This document shows positions 19,286-27,600 of a stretch of 64,000 bases of DNA, in pieces (the stretch's first letter is position 1; each line of letters opens with the position of its first letter). Source of the DNA: CBDCWT01 sp965223305 (GTDB lineage Bacteria; Planctomycetota; Planctomycetia; Pirellulales; Pirellulaceae); assembly GCA_965223305.1 (NCBI GenBank), contig CBDCWT010000073.1, positions 75,004 through 139,003 of the forward strand, written 5' to 3'. The notes below the pieces were generated by a model. It was not told the DNA's origin and did not search any database. It was given only the letters and a program-made list of their open reading frames with translations. The position numbers and the translations under genes are program-made.

Positions 19286-21313
19286 TCAATGCTCCGGCCT
19301 CACTTCCGTTGGTATCTCGAAACGGTGTAAGTGATGGCGATGGAATTGAAATGCCTGATACAGAGGTGCCTTACCAAAGCGAATGTCCGGAGTGAAGTAG
19401 TAGCTCCAGGACTCGTTGTCCAGGATCACCGGAACTCGTTCACGGAGCAGACCGTTGCCTACGAGACGAATGAGACTGGTCCGCTCCTGCGCCCCAGTCC
19501 ACTCTAGCTGCTTCTGTTCTTGAATGTCGGCGACTTCCTCAAGCCACTGGGAGTCCGCGTAGACCTTGCAGCGATACCAGTTGTGTTTGTCGAACGGGTC
19601 CAGTCCCTGCGCAATTTGCACCCAGACCGTTGCCTCTTCTCCCGTTTCCAAGATCCCATTTCCGTTTCCCTGGCCCTCAGTGACCGTGCGCTCCACCGGA
19701 CCTCCGCCACCTTGATTGCCCTTCTGCCGAAAGACCGGCAAGGTCATCGTTCGCCCATCGAGTACCTCGACGGCCAGCGGATCGGGAATCACTTCCGGAG
19801 CAACCAGCACGTCGATCGACTCACGCCGTGCCGCAAGTTCTTCAGCCGCCAAGTCGAGGTCGAGGCGGGTTCGCGCAAAGTAACCGTCTCCCGCAGTAAA
19901 TCGCACCGAAAACTGATCGGACAAGTCAACGAACTCTCCCGAGGCTAAGCTGTCGACTGAAGCGGCGCGACCGAGCCACGAGACCGCGGGGTATTCGCTG
20001 CTTGCTTTGACCGTCAAATTTCGAATCTCCGTCGGTCCCGGGTTGTAGATCTTCAGCGGCAGCGAAACGTCGGTTTGAGGAAGTACGCGGAGCAGGTCTT
20101 GCGAAGTCAACGGCAACAAGACGGGAGGGTGGGCGGGGACTCCGGGACCTGCCACACTCAACTGGTGACCGCCGCCGTCGCAGCTCAACGTGAGGCGTCC
20201 CTGCCGATCAGCTCGAAGTTCACTTCGCCGAGCACGGTTTGTTTGCAGGTCGAGGTCGATGACGGAATAGTTCCCGTTGGCTTCGTAGAGCGGTGGTGTG
20301 GTGATCTGAATACGCTGCTTCGGAACAGCTGGACCGTCGGGTGCCCAGCGACGCGTGGTCACGCGTAGTCCAGCGCGCCGGACGCCGGCCAAGTAAGTGA
20401 TCGCACGCCCTTCGCCTGACGACTCGATCTGATAGTTCCACACGTCGAATTTTGGGTACGGGTTCGCATGGCTCCAGACGGCTGGTGTTACGTCCAGCTC
20501 GGGATTTGCGAACGCCCTCATGTGAAACTCGAAGGTCTCCCCGATCGACGTCGCCCAGTGCCGGTGATACTCGTCGCGCCGATACTCGTAGTCCACGTCG
20601 TGTGCGCTTGCATAGGCCGCGTGCGTTTCTTCGTGGTACTGGCTAATGTAGTCGCCACTGGCACGAATGAGCCTGACCATCGTGTGCTGATGGTTGGACA
20701 CATGATCCTTGGGACGCCAGAGTGCTCGACGTCCTTTCGCGCCGAGATAGAATTCGGGACCTGGATTAAACGCCGATGCACTGCCGATCAGGTGTGGATA
20801 CCGCGCGCTCAGGAACAGGCTGGCGAAGCCTCCCATGCTGAGCCCCGACGTTGCTCGATAGCGCCGGCCGGTTTGTGTCCGATACGTGGAATCAATGTGC
20901 GCCACCATCTCCTGGAAGTACTCGCCGAAGTCATAGTCACCTCCATCGATGCGCACATCCCAGGGAGAACCACCATAGAACCCGGTGTAATGTTCCTTTA
21001 CATAGCCGTCCACCGTTACCACGATTGCATCATGAGCGGAGACGAAGCGGCCAATCTTGGGAACCGTGTCCTTGCCGTCGTCGTAACGCTCTAACGTATA
21101 GCGGTCACTGTGGCCGTGGAAGTAGTAGATCACAGGGTAGCGCTGCTCTCCCGTGTCGTACTCCTTAGGCAGCCAGATTCGGTAGTGCCGCTGACTTGAA
21201 AAGACACGCGAGTAGAAAGTTCGATCCTCAAAGGTGACCCCGGCGGCCTGAGCGTTAAAGGTCCCAGCCAGGATCATGGATGTTGAGAGAAGGACAGTCC
21301 GCGCGATCGCCAT
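19286..21313 (-). CDS. Exported esterase (esterase D / enterochelin esterase-like alpha/beta hydrolase)
   Basis: 675 aa with a signal peptide (residues 1-23, ending NAQAA). The N-terminal ~270 residues are a putative esterase domain: YPVIYYFHGHSDRYTLERYD holds the oxyanion region and TSGLSMGGFASLFLSARYP the nucleophile elbow Ser. The remaining ~400 residues appear to be beta-rich modules, including a CARDB/DUF11-like segment (LKIYNPGPTEIRNLTV), likely for carbohydrate or surface binding. Predicted to hydrolyse esters of polysaccharide or other polymers outside the cytoplasm. Transcribed away from yedK. Confidence 0.8.
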   Translation of the reverse strand: MAIARTVLLSTSMILAGTFNAQAAGVTFEDRTFYSRVFSSQRHYRIWLPKEYDTGEQRYPVIYYFHGHSDRYTLERYDDGKDTVPKIGRFVSAHDAIVVTVDGYVKEHYTGFYGGSPWDVRIDGGDYDFGEYFQEMVAHIDSTYRTQTGRRYRATSGLSMGGFASLFLSARYPHLIGSASAFNPGPEFYLGAKGRRALWRPKDHVSNHQHTMVRLIRASGDYISQYHEETHAAYASAHDVDYEYRRDEYHRHWATSIGETFEFHMRAFANPELDVTPAVWSHANPYPKFDVWNYQIESSGEGRAITYLAGVRRAGLRVTTRRWAPDGPAVPKQRIQITTPPLYEANGNYSVIDLDLQTNRARRSELRADRQGRLTLSCDGGGHQLSVAGPGVPAHPPVLLPLTSQDLLRVLPQTDVSLPLKIYNPGPTEIRNLTVKASSEYPAVSWLGRAASVDSLASGEFVDLSDQFSVRFTAGDGYFARTRLDLDLAAEELAARRESIDVLVAPEVIPDPLAVEVLDGRTMTLPVFRQKGNQGGGGPVERTVTEGQGNGNGILETGEEATVWVQIAQGLDPFDKHNWYRCKVYADSQWLEEVADIQEQKQLEWTGAQERTSLIRLVGNGLLRERVPVILDNESWSYYFTPDIRFGKAPLYQAFQFHRHHLHRFEIPTEVRPEH

Positions 21314-21493
21314 CGTCTTTGGCCTCGGTTTCGATTTGTACTCTTACAGGGTTTGTTGCCGGCAGGTTCAGCGCATGATTGTGCAATGAAGCGTTGGGGC
21401 GGCATGGATGCATCCATGCGTCTTGCGCTGGTTGGAAAAAGCTGTCACCGCTGCTACTATGTCCTGCGCGACAGACATTGTAAGGCCCACTGC

Positions 21494-22216
21494 ATGTGCA
21501 CGCGCTACACCATCAATGGAAACGCTGCCGAGATCGCCGAAGCTCTCGGTGCCATGGTTCAAGGCGAGTTCGAGTGGGAAGAGGAGATCTTCCCGCGCGC
21601 CATCGCTCCCGGGCTGATGCTGATCGATGGTCTTCGTCAGCTGGTACCGATGCAGTTCGCGCTGGCCAAACCGGGAGCTTTGCAGCCTTTCGACCCGAAG
21701 TTTTCCTACAACAACGCCAAGATCGAAAACTACCGCAAGTGGCCGTGGGCAGACCCGTTGAAATTCCGTCGCTGCATCGTGCCACTGAGCCAATTTCGCG
21801 AACCTTGCTACTGGGGTGCGCCTGGTGGGAAAGAAGTCAATTTCTTCTCACCCGCTGACGACTACCTGGGCGTTGCTTCCATCTACAACCTCTGGCGTGC
21901 GAGCAAAGCTGACGAGCCTCTGGTGACCATGAGCTTGCTCATCCGACCGGCCAGCAAGTTCGTTATGGATCATGGCCATCATCGCCAACCGTTTTTTCTA
22001 GATCGTGAGGCGTGGGATGCATGGATGGCTCCGGGTGCCCGCACGCTGCAAGAGTCAGCCGTTTTGCTTCGCCGAAATGCGTACGAGCCGCCGCTTGAGT
22101 ACGAGGTCGTTCGCAACATGGCTCCCAGCTGGACCGCCCGCCAAGCGGAACGTGTGAAGAAACGAGACCAGCAGCTGGCCGAAATCGAACAGTCAGGTCT
22201 GCGACTGGGGATCTGA
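21494..22216 (+). CDS. yedK: SOS response-associated peptidase (SRAP/YedK/HMCES family)
   Basis: 240 aa. SRAP proteins crosslink to abasic sites in single-stranded DNA through Cys2 after removal of Met1. Start is therefore set at ATG 21494, which gives MCTRYTINGN with Cys at position 2; the frame is open further upstream but that would bury the Cys. The NAKIENYRKWPW block corresponds to the NARxE motif, and HGHHRQPFFLD to the catalytic His block. The last ~180 bp are duplicated at 23332-23514. Converges with fucU. Confidence 0.9.
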   Translation: MCTRYTINGNAAEIAEALGAMVQGEFEWEEEIFPRAIAPGLMLIDGLRQLVPMQFALAKPGALQPFDPKFSYNNAKIENYRKWPWADPLKFRRCIVPLSQFREPCYWGAPGGKEVNFFSPADDYLGVASIYNLWRASKADEPLVTMSLLIRPASKFVMDHGHHRQPFFLDREAWDAWMAPGARTLQESAVLLRRNAYEPPLEYEVVRNMAPSWTARQAERVKKRDQQLAEIEQSGLRLGI

Positions 22217-22518
22217 ATACCCGCTGCTCGGCAGTTGGCTGCGGCAGATGTTGTTTGCCAGATGCTGCCGAGGGTTGGTATCGCGATTCGAACCGGCCGC
22301 TAACGCGGTCCGGCTGATGCGTTTGGGTGTCGTCAAGACTCGACCGGGGTAACGCCCTTCGTCAGCAGGATGTTGGCGTACTTGGCTGTGTCCCCGGTCA
22401 TCACGATCGCGAAGGCCGCCCGCGACCGGTCGTAGAACTCGAACCTGTCGCATCTTGCGATCGGCGGAGTGCCGGGTGCCAACCGTTCGATTTCCGCAGC
22501 GTACCGATCAGCGACCGC
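22034..22518. repeat. Left copy of a ~485-bp direct repeat flanking a PIN-toxin cassette
   Basis: Covers the 3' end of intact yedK, the intergenic spacer with a REP-A hairpin (22292-22319) and the 3' end of fucU. About 97% identical by hand alignment to 23332-23813; differences are roughly a dozen substitutions and one 3-bp indel. Confidence 0.93.
22334..22518 (-). pseudogene. fucU 3' fragment (left copy)
   Basis: Encodes the last ~61 residues of the RbsD/FucU protein found intact at 23628-24065, including the terminal LLTKGVTPVES and stop. The 5' part of the gene is missing: homology stops at 22518 and the sequence passes into the toxin cassette. Differences from the intact copy within this fragment are synonymous. 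Confidence 0.88.
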
Positions 22519-22572
22519 CTTGATTCGTCGCTTGTTACTCCGCTCAAAAACTGCATTGTGGCGACAGTTGGC

Positions 22573-22989
22573 CTAGGGTGCAGAGCGAAGAGAGGTGACA
22601 GTAAGTCCGGTGACAAGAAACAAAGGCTTGCTTGGCTTCTCGGCGGTAACAAACTCGTCGGTTGATGCTTTTCTTGCAGCGGTGATGTGTAGAGCATCGG
22701 CAGCGGCCAGGCCGTGGGACTTTGCTTCTGATTCAGCGGCCTGAACAAGCTCTGGCGTGGTCTCCACCAGCTCTATTACAGTCGCAAGATAGGACTCGTA
22801 AAACTGAACTTCAAGGGCCTGCTTATTGAAGCGGGCCTTGGGGATGAGCTCAAGTCGAAGAATGTCACTGGCGACAAAATCGCGATTCGGGTCGTCAAGT
22901 ACATCGCGTGCATCAAGTGCGAGCTGCCCAGTGCCGCGAAAGGCATTGATGAGGACATCGGCATCGAGAAACGTCCGTGTTCTGGGCAC
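22573..22989 (-). CDS. PIN-domain ribonuclease toxin (VapC-like)
   Basis: 138 aa. The N-terminus RTFLDADVLINAFRG and the later GLAAADALHITAA carry conserved acidic residues of PIN-domain nucleases, which cut RNA (tRNA or rRNA for VapC toxins). GTG start at 22987-22989, two bases after the stop of the preceding small gene, so the pair is translationally coupled like a type II toxin-antitoxin operon. The cassette lies between 485-bp direct repeats, suggesting arrival by recombination. Confidence 0.85.
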   Translation of the reverse strand: MPRTRTFLDADVLINAFRGTGQLALDARDVLDDPNRDFVASDILRLELIPKARFNKQALEVQFYESYLATVIELVETTPELVQAAESEAKSHGLAAADALHITAARKASTDEFVTAEKPSKPLFLVTGLTVTSLRSAP

Positions 22990-22991
22990 GC

Positions 22992-23255
22992 CTAGTCCTC
23001 AGAGAAGTGCGGCCCGCGACGAGATTTGACTTCGTCCTCGACCTCATCGGGCGTCAAGAGCTTGCCACCGGAGTCGACAAACTGCTGGCGTAGTGATTTG
23101 AGCTGATGCCCAAGTGGGGTGCGTGGCTCCCAGGCAGCTTGATGCTCTCGGAATTCGCGAAGTGCGTCTTCGAGTGAAGGGGGAGTGTTGCCGTTCTCGA
23201 ATTTCGGGCGGGCAAACTCAATGAAGGCGTCAAGTTCTGAAGGGTCAGTGGCCAT
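22992..23255 (-). CDS. Putative antitoxin partner of the PIN toxin
   Basis: 87 aa, acidic and soluble, immediately upstream of the PIN gene in the same operon. Reads MATDPSELDAFIEFARPKFE near the start and TPDEVEDEVKSRRGPHFSED at the end; the basic/aromatic C-terminal tail would suit toxin binding. I do not recognise a known antitoxin DNA-binding fold (no clear ribbon-helix-helix or AbrB motif), so antitoxin function is inferred from position and size. Confidence 0.65.
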   Translation of the reverse strand: MATDPSELDAFIEFARPKFENGNTPPSLEDALREFREHQAAWEPRTPLGHQLKSLRQQFVDSGGKLLTPDEVEDEVKSRRGPHFSED

Positions 23256-23331
23256 GCTGTTAGTGTCCTCGATTCGTCGCTTGTGTACAAGATTGTCATC
23301 GAGCGAGAGAGCAAGTCAAAACTTCTCGAGC

Positions 23332-23514
23332 GGTGCCCGCACGCCGCAAGAGTCAGCCGTTTTGCTGCGCCGAAATGCGTACGAGCCGCCGCTTGAGTAC
23401 GAGGTCGTTCGCAACATGGCTCCCAGCTGGACCGCCCGCCAAGCGGAACGTGTGAAGAAACGAGACCAGCAGCTGGCCGAGATCGAACAGTCAGGTCTGC
23501 GACTGGGGATCTGA
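23332..23514 (+). pseudogene. yedK 3' fragment (right copy)
   Basis: Encodes the last ~60 residues of YedK, ending EQSGLRLGI and stop as in the intact gene. It lacks the catalytic N-terminus. Three differences from the intact gene: one changes Leu to Pro and two are synonymous. The frame is open into unrelated sequence upstream (to 23185), but that extension has no meaning. Confidence 0.88.
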
Positions 23515-23813
23515 ATACCCGCTGCTCGGGAGTTGGCAGCGGCAGATGTTGTTTGCCAGATGCTGCCGAGGGTTGGTATCGCGATTCGAACCGGCCGCTA
23601 ACGCGGTCCGGCTGATGCGCTTGGGAGTCAAGACTCGACCGGCGTGACGCCCTTCGTCAGCAGGATGTTGGCGTACTTGGCTGTGTCCCCGGTCATCACG
23701 ATCGCGAAGGCCGCCCGCGACCGGTCGTAGAACTCGAACCTGTCGCATCTTGCGATCGGCGGAGTGCCGGGTGCCAACCGTTCGATTTCCGCAGCGTAAC
23801 GATCAGCGACCGC
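23332..23813. repeat. Right copy of the ~485-bp direct repeat
   Basis: Begins with a truncated yedK 3' end, includes the same spacer and REP-A (23589-23616), and runs into fucU, which is complete in this copy. Together with the left copy it encloses the toxin cassette, the structure expected from single-crossover integration of a DNA circle carrying yedK'-fucU' homology. Confidence 0.93.
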
Positions 23814-24065
23814 TGGATCGAGTTCGTCGCCGGGGACGGCCTCCATCATGAGCAGCGGAGCGGGGACATAAGTATCGAGCACGAAGAGCGGCAGCACGGC
23901 CCGCAACAGATCGGCGATTTGGAGTCCATCTGCCCGTACCACGGGAGGGCCCAAGCTATCGCCCGGGAAGTGCGCATCGGCCAGTACAATCTCGTCACCA
24001 TGGCCCATGCGGTAGAGAGTCGCCAGTAAATCGGGACTCAGCAGCGGTGAGATTCCACGTAACAT
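23628..24065 (-). CDS. RbsD/FucU family sugar mutarotase
   Basis: 145 aa. MLRGISPLLSPDLLATLYRM and GHGDEIVLADAHFPGDS match the RbsD/FucU pattern, in which an N-terminal His and GHGDxIVxxDA catalyse anomer interconversion of fucose or ribose. FucU is the better fit because YAAEIERLAPGTPP and the RFEFYDRSRAAFAIVMTGD region resemble fucose mutarotases; this is a judgement from motifs. The intact copy of the duplicated locus. ATG at 24063-24065; glnS starts upstream on the same strand and ends 49 bp away. Confidence 0.82.
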   Translation of the reverse strand: MLRGISPLLSPDLLATLYRMGHGDEIVLADAHFPGDSLGPPVVRADGLQIADLLRAVLPLFVLDTYVPAPLLMMEAVPGDELDPAVADRYAAEIERLAPGTPPIARCDRFEFYDRSRAAFAIVMTGDTAKYANILLTKGVTPVES

Positions 24066-24114
24066 GGCGCGCCGGCGGCAACAAGCTCTGCCCGATTGGG
24101 CTAAGAACGAGGTG

Positions 24115-25875
24115 CTACTTTCCTTGTTTCTTGGGGACTTTCTTAGAAACCTTGGCCCAGGAGTCGCGGAGCGTGATGGTGCGGTTGAAGACGAGCTGTT
24201 GCGGTGTCGAATCGGGGTCGACGCAAAAGTAGCCGAGCCTCTCGAATTGGTAGCGGTTTCCGCCGGCGGCGTGCGCGAGACTTGGCTCGACCCGGCAACC
24301 GGTTCTGACTGTGAGCGATTCCGGGTTGAGGTTGGTCAGCCAGTCCTGACCGTCCTCGACGTCGTCCGGGTCCTCCCGATTGAACAGGTGGTCATAAAGG
24401 CGGACTTCGGCCGGAAGCCCGTGCGAGGCCGAGACCCAATGAATGGTTCCCTTGACCTTGCGGCCGTCTGGCGCGTTGCCGCCGCGTGTTGCAGGATCAT
24501 GGGTGCAGCGCAGCTCGACGACTTCCCCCGCGTCGTTCTTGATGACCTGCCGGCAGGTGACGAAGTAGGCGTATCGTAACCGCACCTCGCGGCCGGGTGC
24601 TAAGCGAAAGAACTTCTTGGGCGGGTCTTCCATGAAATCGTCCCGCTCGATGTAGAGCTCCCGTGAAAAGGGCACCTGGCGGCTGCCGGCGGCGGCATCT
24701 TCCGGGTTGTTGACGGCGGACATCTCCTCAACCTTGTCTGCAGGATAGTCTTCGATGACTACTTTGAGAGGGTTGAGCACGGCCATCACCCGTGGCGACC
24801 GTTGGTTGAGATCTTCGCGCAAGCAATGCTCCAGCAAGGCGATGTCGGTAACGCCATCGAACTTGGTCACGCCGATGCGGCGGCAGAATTCGCGAATCGC
24901 TTCGGGACTGTAACCTCGCCGGCGGAGCCCGCTGATGGTCGGCATGCGGGGATCGTCCCAGCCTTGGACGTGCCCGTCCCGCACCAACTCCAGCAGTCGC
25001 CGTTTACTCATCACGGTGTGAGTTAAGTTGAGCCGTGCGAATTCGATTTGCTGGGGATGGAAGATCCCCAGCTGCTCGCAGAACCAATCGTACAACGGGC
25101 GGTGGTTCTCGAATTCGAGCGTGCAGATGGAATGGGTGACTTGTTCAATCGAATCCGATTGCCCGTGAGCGAAGTCGTACATCGGGTAGATGCACCACTC
25201 GTCTCCTGCCCGGTGATGGTGCGCGTGCAGGATGCGGTACATCACGGGATCCCGCAGGTTGAGGTTCGGCGCCGCCATGTCGATTTTGGCTCGCAACGTC
25301 TTAGCACCGTCTGGGAACTCGCCTTGCTTCATGCGCTGAAACAGATCCAGGTTTTCTTCAACCGAACGGGTCCGGTAGGGGCTCTCCCGCCCCGCTGACT
25401 TCAAAGACCCCCGGTACTCGCGTATTTCGTCGGTGCTCAGGTCGCACACATAGGCCCGGCCGGCTTTAATCAGCTGCACCGCCCAGTCGAAGAGTTGTGG
25501 AAAATAGTCGGAGGCAAAGAGCTCTGCGCCCTGCCAATCGAATCCTAGCCAGCCCACGTCTTGTTTGATCGCATCGACGTACTCCTGTTCTTCTTTCGTG
25601 GGGTTTGTATCGTCGAAACGGAGATTCGTTGCGCCCCCGTACTTGGCCGCCAGGCCGAAATTCAGACAGATGCTTTTGGCGTGCCCGATGTGCAGGTAGC
25701 CATTGGGTTCTGGCGGAAATCGGGTGAGCACGCGCCCCGCCCACTTGCCGCTCTGCATATCCTCTTCGACGATCTGCTCGACGAAATTCAGGGAGCTGCT
25801 CTCGCCGGCCTGTTGGTCGTCGGCTTCGGGCGGTGCAGCTGAAAGATGCTCGTGGGGTTGCTTGGAGGTGCTCAT
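24115..25875 (-). CDS. glnS: Glutaminyl-tRNA synthetase
   Basis: 586 aa class I synthetase. RFPPEPNGYLHIGHAKSICL holds the HIGH signature and NLTHTVMSKRRLLELV the KMSKS equivalent (VMSKR). RVLTRFPPEPNG with DDTNPTKEE is typical of the GlnRS/GluRS catalytic core; the C-terminal beta-barrel anticodon-binding region is present (FSRELYIERDDF). The frame is open to 26247, but the start is placed at ATG 25875 (MSTSKQPHEH) because the upstream part has no family resemblance and would overrun the tpiA promoter region. Confidence 0.93.
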   Translation of the reverse strand: MSTSKQPHEHLSAAPPEADDQQAGESSSLNFVEQIVEEDMQSGKWAGRVLTRFPPEPNGYLHIGHAKSICLNFGLAAKYGGATNLRFDDTNPTKEEQEYVDAIKQDVGWLGFDWQGAELFASDYFPQLFDWAVQLIKAGRAYVCDLSTDEIREYRGSLKSAGRESPYRTRSVEENLDLFQRMKQGEFPDGAKTLRAKIDMAAPNLNLRDPVMYRILHAHHHRAGDEWCIYPMYDFAHGQSDSIEQVTHSICTLEFENHRPLYDWFCEQLGIFHPQQIEFARLNLTHTVMSKRRLLELVRDGHVQGWDDPRMPTISGLRRRGYSPEAIREFCRRIGVTKFDGVTDIALLEHCLREDLNQRSPRVMAVLNPLKVVIEDYPADKVEEMSAVNNPEDAAAGSRQVPFSRELYIERDDFMEDPPKKFFRLAPGREVRLRYAYFVTCRQVIKNDAGEVVELRCTHDPATRGGNAPDGRKVKGTIHWVSASHGLPAEVRLYDHLFNREDPDDVEDGQDWLTNLNPESLTVRTGCRVEPSLAHAAGGNRYQFERLGYFCVDPDSTPQQLVFNRTITLRDSWAKVSKKVPKKQGK

Positions 25876-26234
25876 GAAATCGTAGCGTGTCTTTTCGAGG
25901 CGTCGCGCGTGGATGCGTTGAGACTTCACTGCCGCGTGGACCGGCGAACAGATGGACCGGTTCCGTTTCTCTGACCGACCTAGGAGGTGCAGAAACGCTG
26001 GCCAACTCGCTTTGGTCACGACGGGCGGTCGGCCAGGTGCCGCCCAAGCGATCCTTGCTACAATAGGGCCTCGCATTGAGGCGGCCAGTCGGGAAAACGG
26101 ACCGTATCCCGGCACGATTGTATCGACGATCGTCAAAAAGGAAACTCCGATTTGCCAGGCGCGTCCGATCAAGTTGGGGTCGCAGCCGAGACTGGCGGCC
26201 GGCGCGTTTCGAAACTTTTGGGGGAGTGAGCTGG
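25876..26234. other. Divergent promoter region between glnS and tpiA
   Basis: About 360 bp without a convincing gene. It must hold the promoters of both genes. TACAAT at 26059-26064 in CTTGCTACAATAGGG could be a -10 element for tpiA, but no good -35 is spaced correctly, so this is weak. Confidence 0.35.
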
Positions 26235-26993
26235 GTGAGAAGACCATTTATTGCTGGAAACTGGAAGATGAATCTCCGCCGTGAGGCCGCCCTTGCCTTG
26301 GCGACTGCGATCGGGGAACGCTGCGCGGGCCAGACGGGTGTTGACGTCGCGGTCTGTCCGCCGAGCCCATATCTGGACGCCGTGGGTCAAGCGCTGGGCG
26401 GGTCACCGGTCGGGCTGGGCGCTCAGAACATGTACCACCAGCCAGACGGTGCGTTCACGGGCGAAATCAGCGGCGGCATGCTGGTGGATCTGGGGTGTCG
26501 CTATGTCATCTTGGGCCACAGTGAGCGGCGGCACGTGCTGGGAGAGTCGGACGAGGAGGTTAATCGCAAAGTACATGCGGCGCTGGCGGCCGGCTTGGTC
26601 GCCATCGTCTGCGTCGGAGAGACGTTGGATGAGCGAGAAGCGCAGCGGACCCGGTCCGTTGTTCAGGGGCAAGTGACGGGTTCGCTAGCAGGCATCTCTG
26701 CGGACGAAATGGAGCGAATCGTGATCGCCTATGAACCTGTCTGGGCGATTGGCACCGGGAAGGTGGCCACGCCCCAGCAGGCCGAAGAGGTGCACGCCGA
26801 CCTTCGCAGATTGCTGGAAACCCTATATAATAACGCCGTCTCGACCGCAGTTCGCATCCAATACGGTGGCAGCGTCAAGCCGGACAATGCTGGCCAACTA
26901 CTGGCACAGCCGAACATCGACGGTGCGTTGGTCGGAGGTGCGTCGCTCGCCGCGGACAGCTTCCTGGGGATTGTCGAGGCCGCATCCGGCTGA
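26235..26993 (+). CDS. tpiA: Triose-phosphate isomerase
   Basis: 252 aa glycolytic enzyme interconverting DHAP and glyceraldehyde 3-phosphate. Active-site elements: GNWKMN (Lys), ILGHSERRH (His), AYEPVWAIGTGK (catalytic Glu and flexible loop) and the C-terminal IQYGGSVKPDN phosphate-binding loop. Start is GTG 26235 (VRRPFIAGNWKMN) with GGGAGTGAG upstream, which restores the conserved N-terminus; the frame is open further upstream. First gene of a plus-strand run that includes secG, yicC, gmk, rpoZ and coaC. Confidence 0.95.
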   Translation: MRRPFIAGNWKMNLRREAALALATAIGERCAGQTGVDVAVCPPSPYLDAVGQALGGSPVGLGAQNMYHQPDGAFTGEISGGMLVDLGCRYVILGHSERRHVLGESDEEVNRKVHAALAAGLVAIVCVGETLDEREAQRTRSVVQGQVTGSLAGISADEMERIVIAYEPVWAIGTGKVATPQQAEEVHADLRRLLETLYNNAVSTAVRIQYGGSVKPDNAGQLLAQPNIDGALVGGASLAADSFLGIVEAASG

Positions 26994-27024
26994 TTGCAAA
27001 ACATGTCTTAACTGGTGATGGATC

Positions 27025-27543
27025 ATGGACAGCTTGAACTTACCGCTCGCATCTGCTGCACAGTATATTTTTGGTTTCTTGATGTTCATCACCGCGCTTT
27101 TCCTGATCTTGCTGGTGCTTGTCCAGCGAGGTCGAGGGGGCGGGCTGGCGGGAGCCTTCGGTGGCATGGGGGGCCAGAGTGCCTTTGGGACGAAGGCGGG
27201 TGACCTGTTCACACGGCTGACCATGGGCGTGGCTGCCTTTTGGATTGTGCTCTGCATCTCGGCCATCTGGGTGTTGAATCGGCAGGGCAGCCCCCTGGGG
27301 GGCAGCGGCGGGGCCTCGGCGTTCGAGGAGATTGAAAGTGGGCTCCAGGCGCCGGCGACGACCACTACGTTCACCGATTCGGAGGACGCAGGCACCGAGG
27401 AAGCGACGGCTGTTCCCACCGGCTCGAACGACTCATCCTCCGCACTCTCACCGGACGACGCGTCTGGAGCGGCTGAATCGGATTCGCCCGACACCGGTCC
27501 ATCCGAGGAAGCGAGCACTAGCGATACAGCAGATGAACCTTAA
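27025..27543 (+). CDS. secG: Protein translocase subunit SecG
   Basis: 172 aa. Two membrane segments (about residues 14-34 and 66-86) flank the cytosolic loop RGRGGGLAGAFGGMGGQSAF, which is the SecG hallmark, followed by GTKAGDLFTRLT. SecG assists SecYEG in protein export. The usual protein is about 70-110 aa; here ~80 extra residues at the C-terminus form an acidic Ser/Thr/Glu/Ala tail (EDAGTEEATAVPTGSNDSS and on). Gene order tpiA-secG is common in bacteria. Confidence 0.92.
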   Translation: MDSLNLPLASAAQYIFGFLMFITALFLILLVLVQRGRGGGLAGAFGGMGGQSAFGTKAGDLFTRLTMGVAAFWIVLCISAIWVLNRQGSPLGGSGGASAFEEIESGLQAPATTTTFTDSEDAGTEEATAVPTGSNDSSSALSPDDASGAAESDSPDTGPSEEASTSDTADEP

Positions 27544-27600
27544 CGCGATCTTGCACGCAGACGAATTGCAGCGGCGCTCGACGCCAGGAGAGGTCTTGCC

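Noticed and set aside
21353..21493. N-terminal extension of yedK
   Set aside because: SRAP proteins need Cys at position 2 after Met; only the ATG at 21494 provides this.
25876..26247. N-terminal extension of glnS
   Set aside because: The frame is open, but the extra ~120 residues have no GlnRS resemblance and would overlap the tpiA start.
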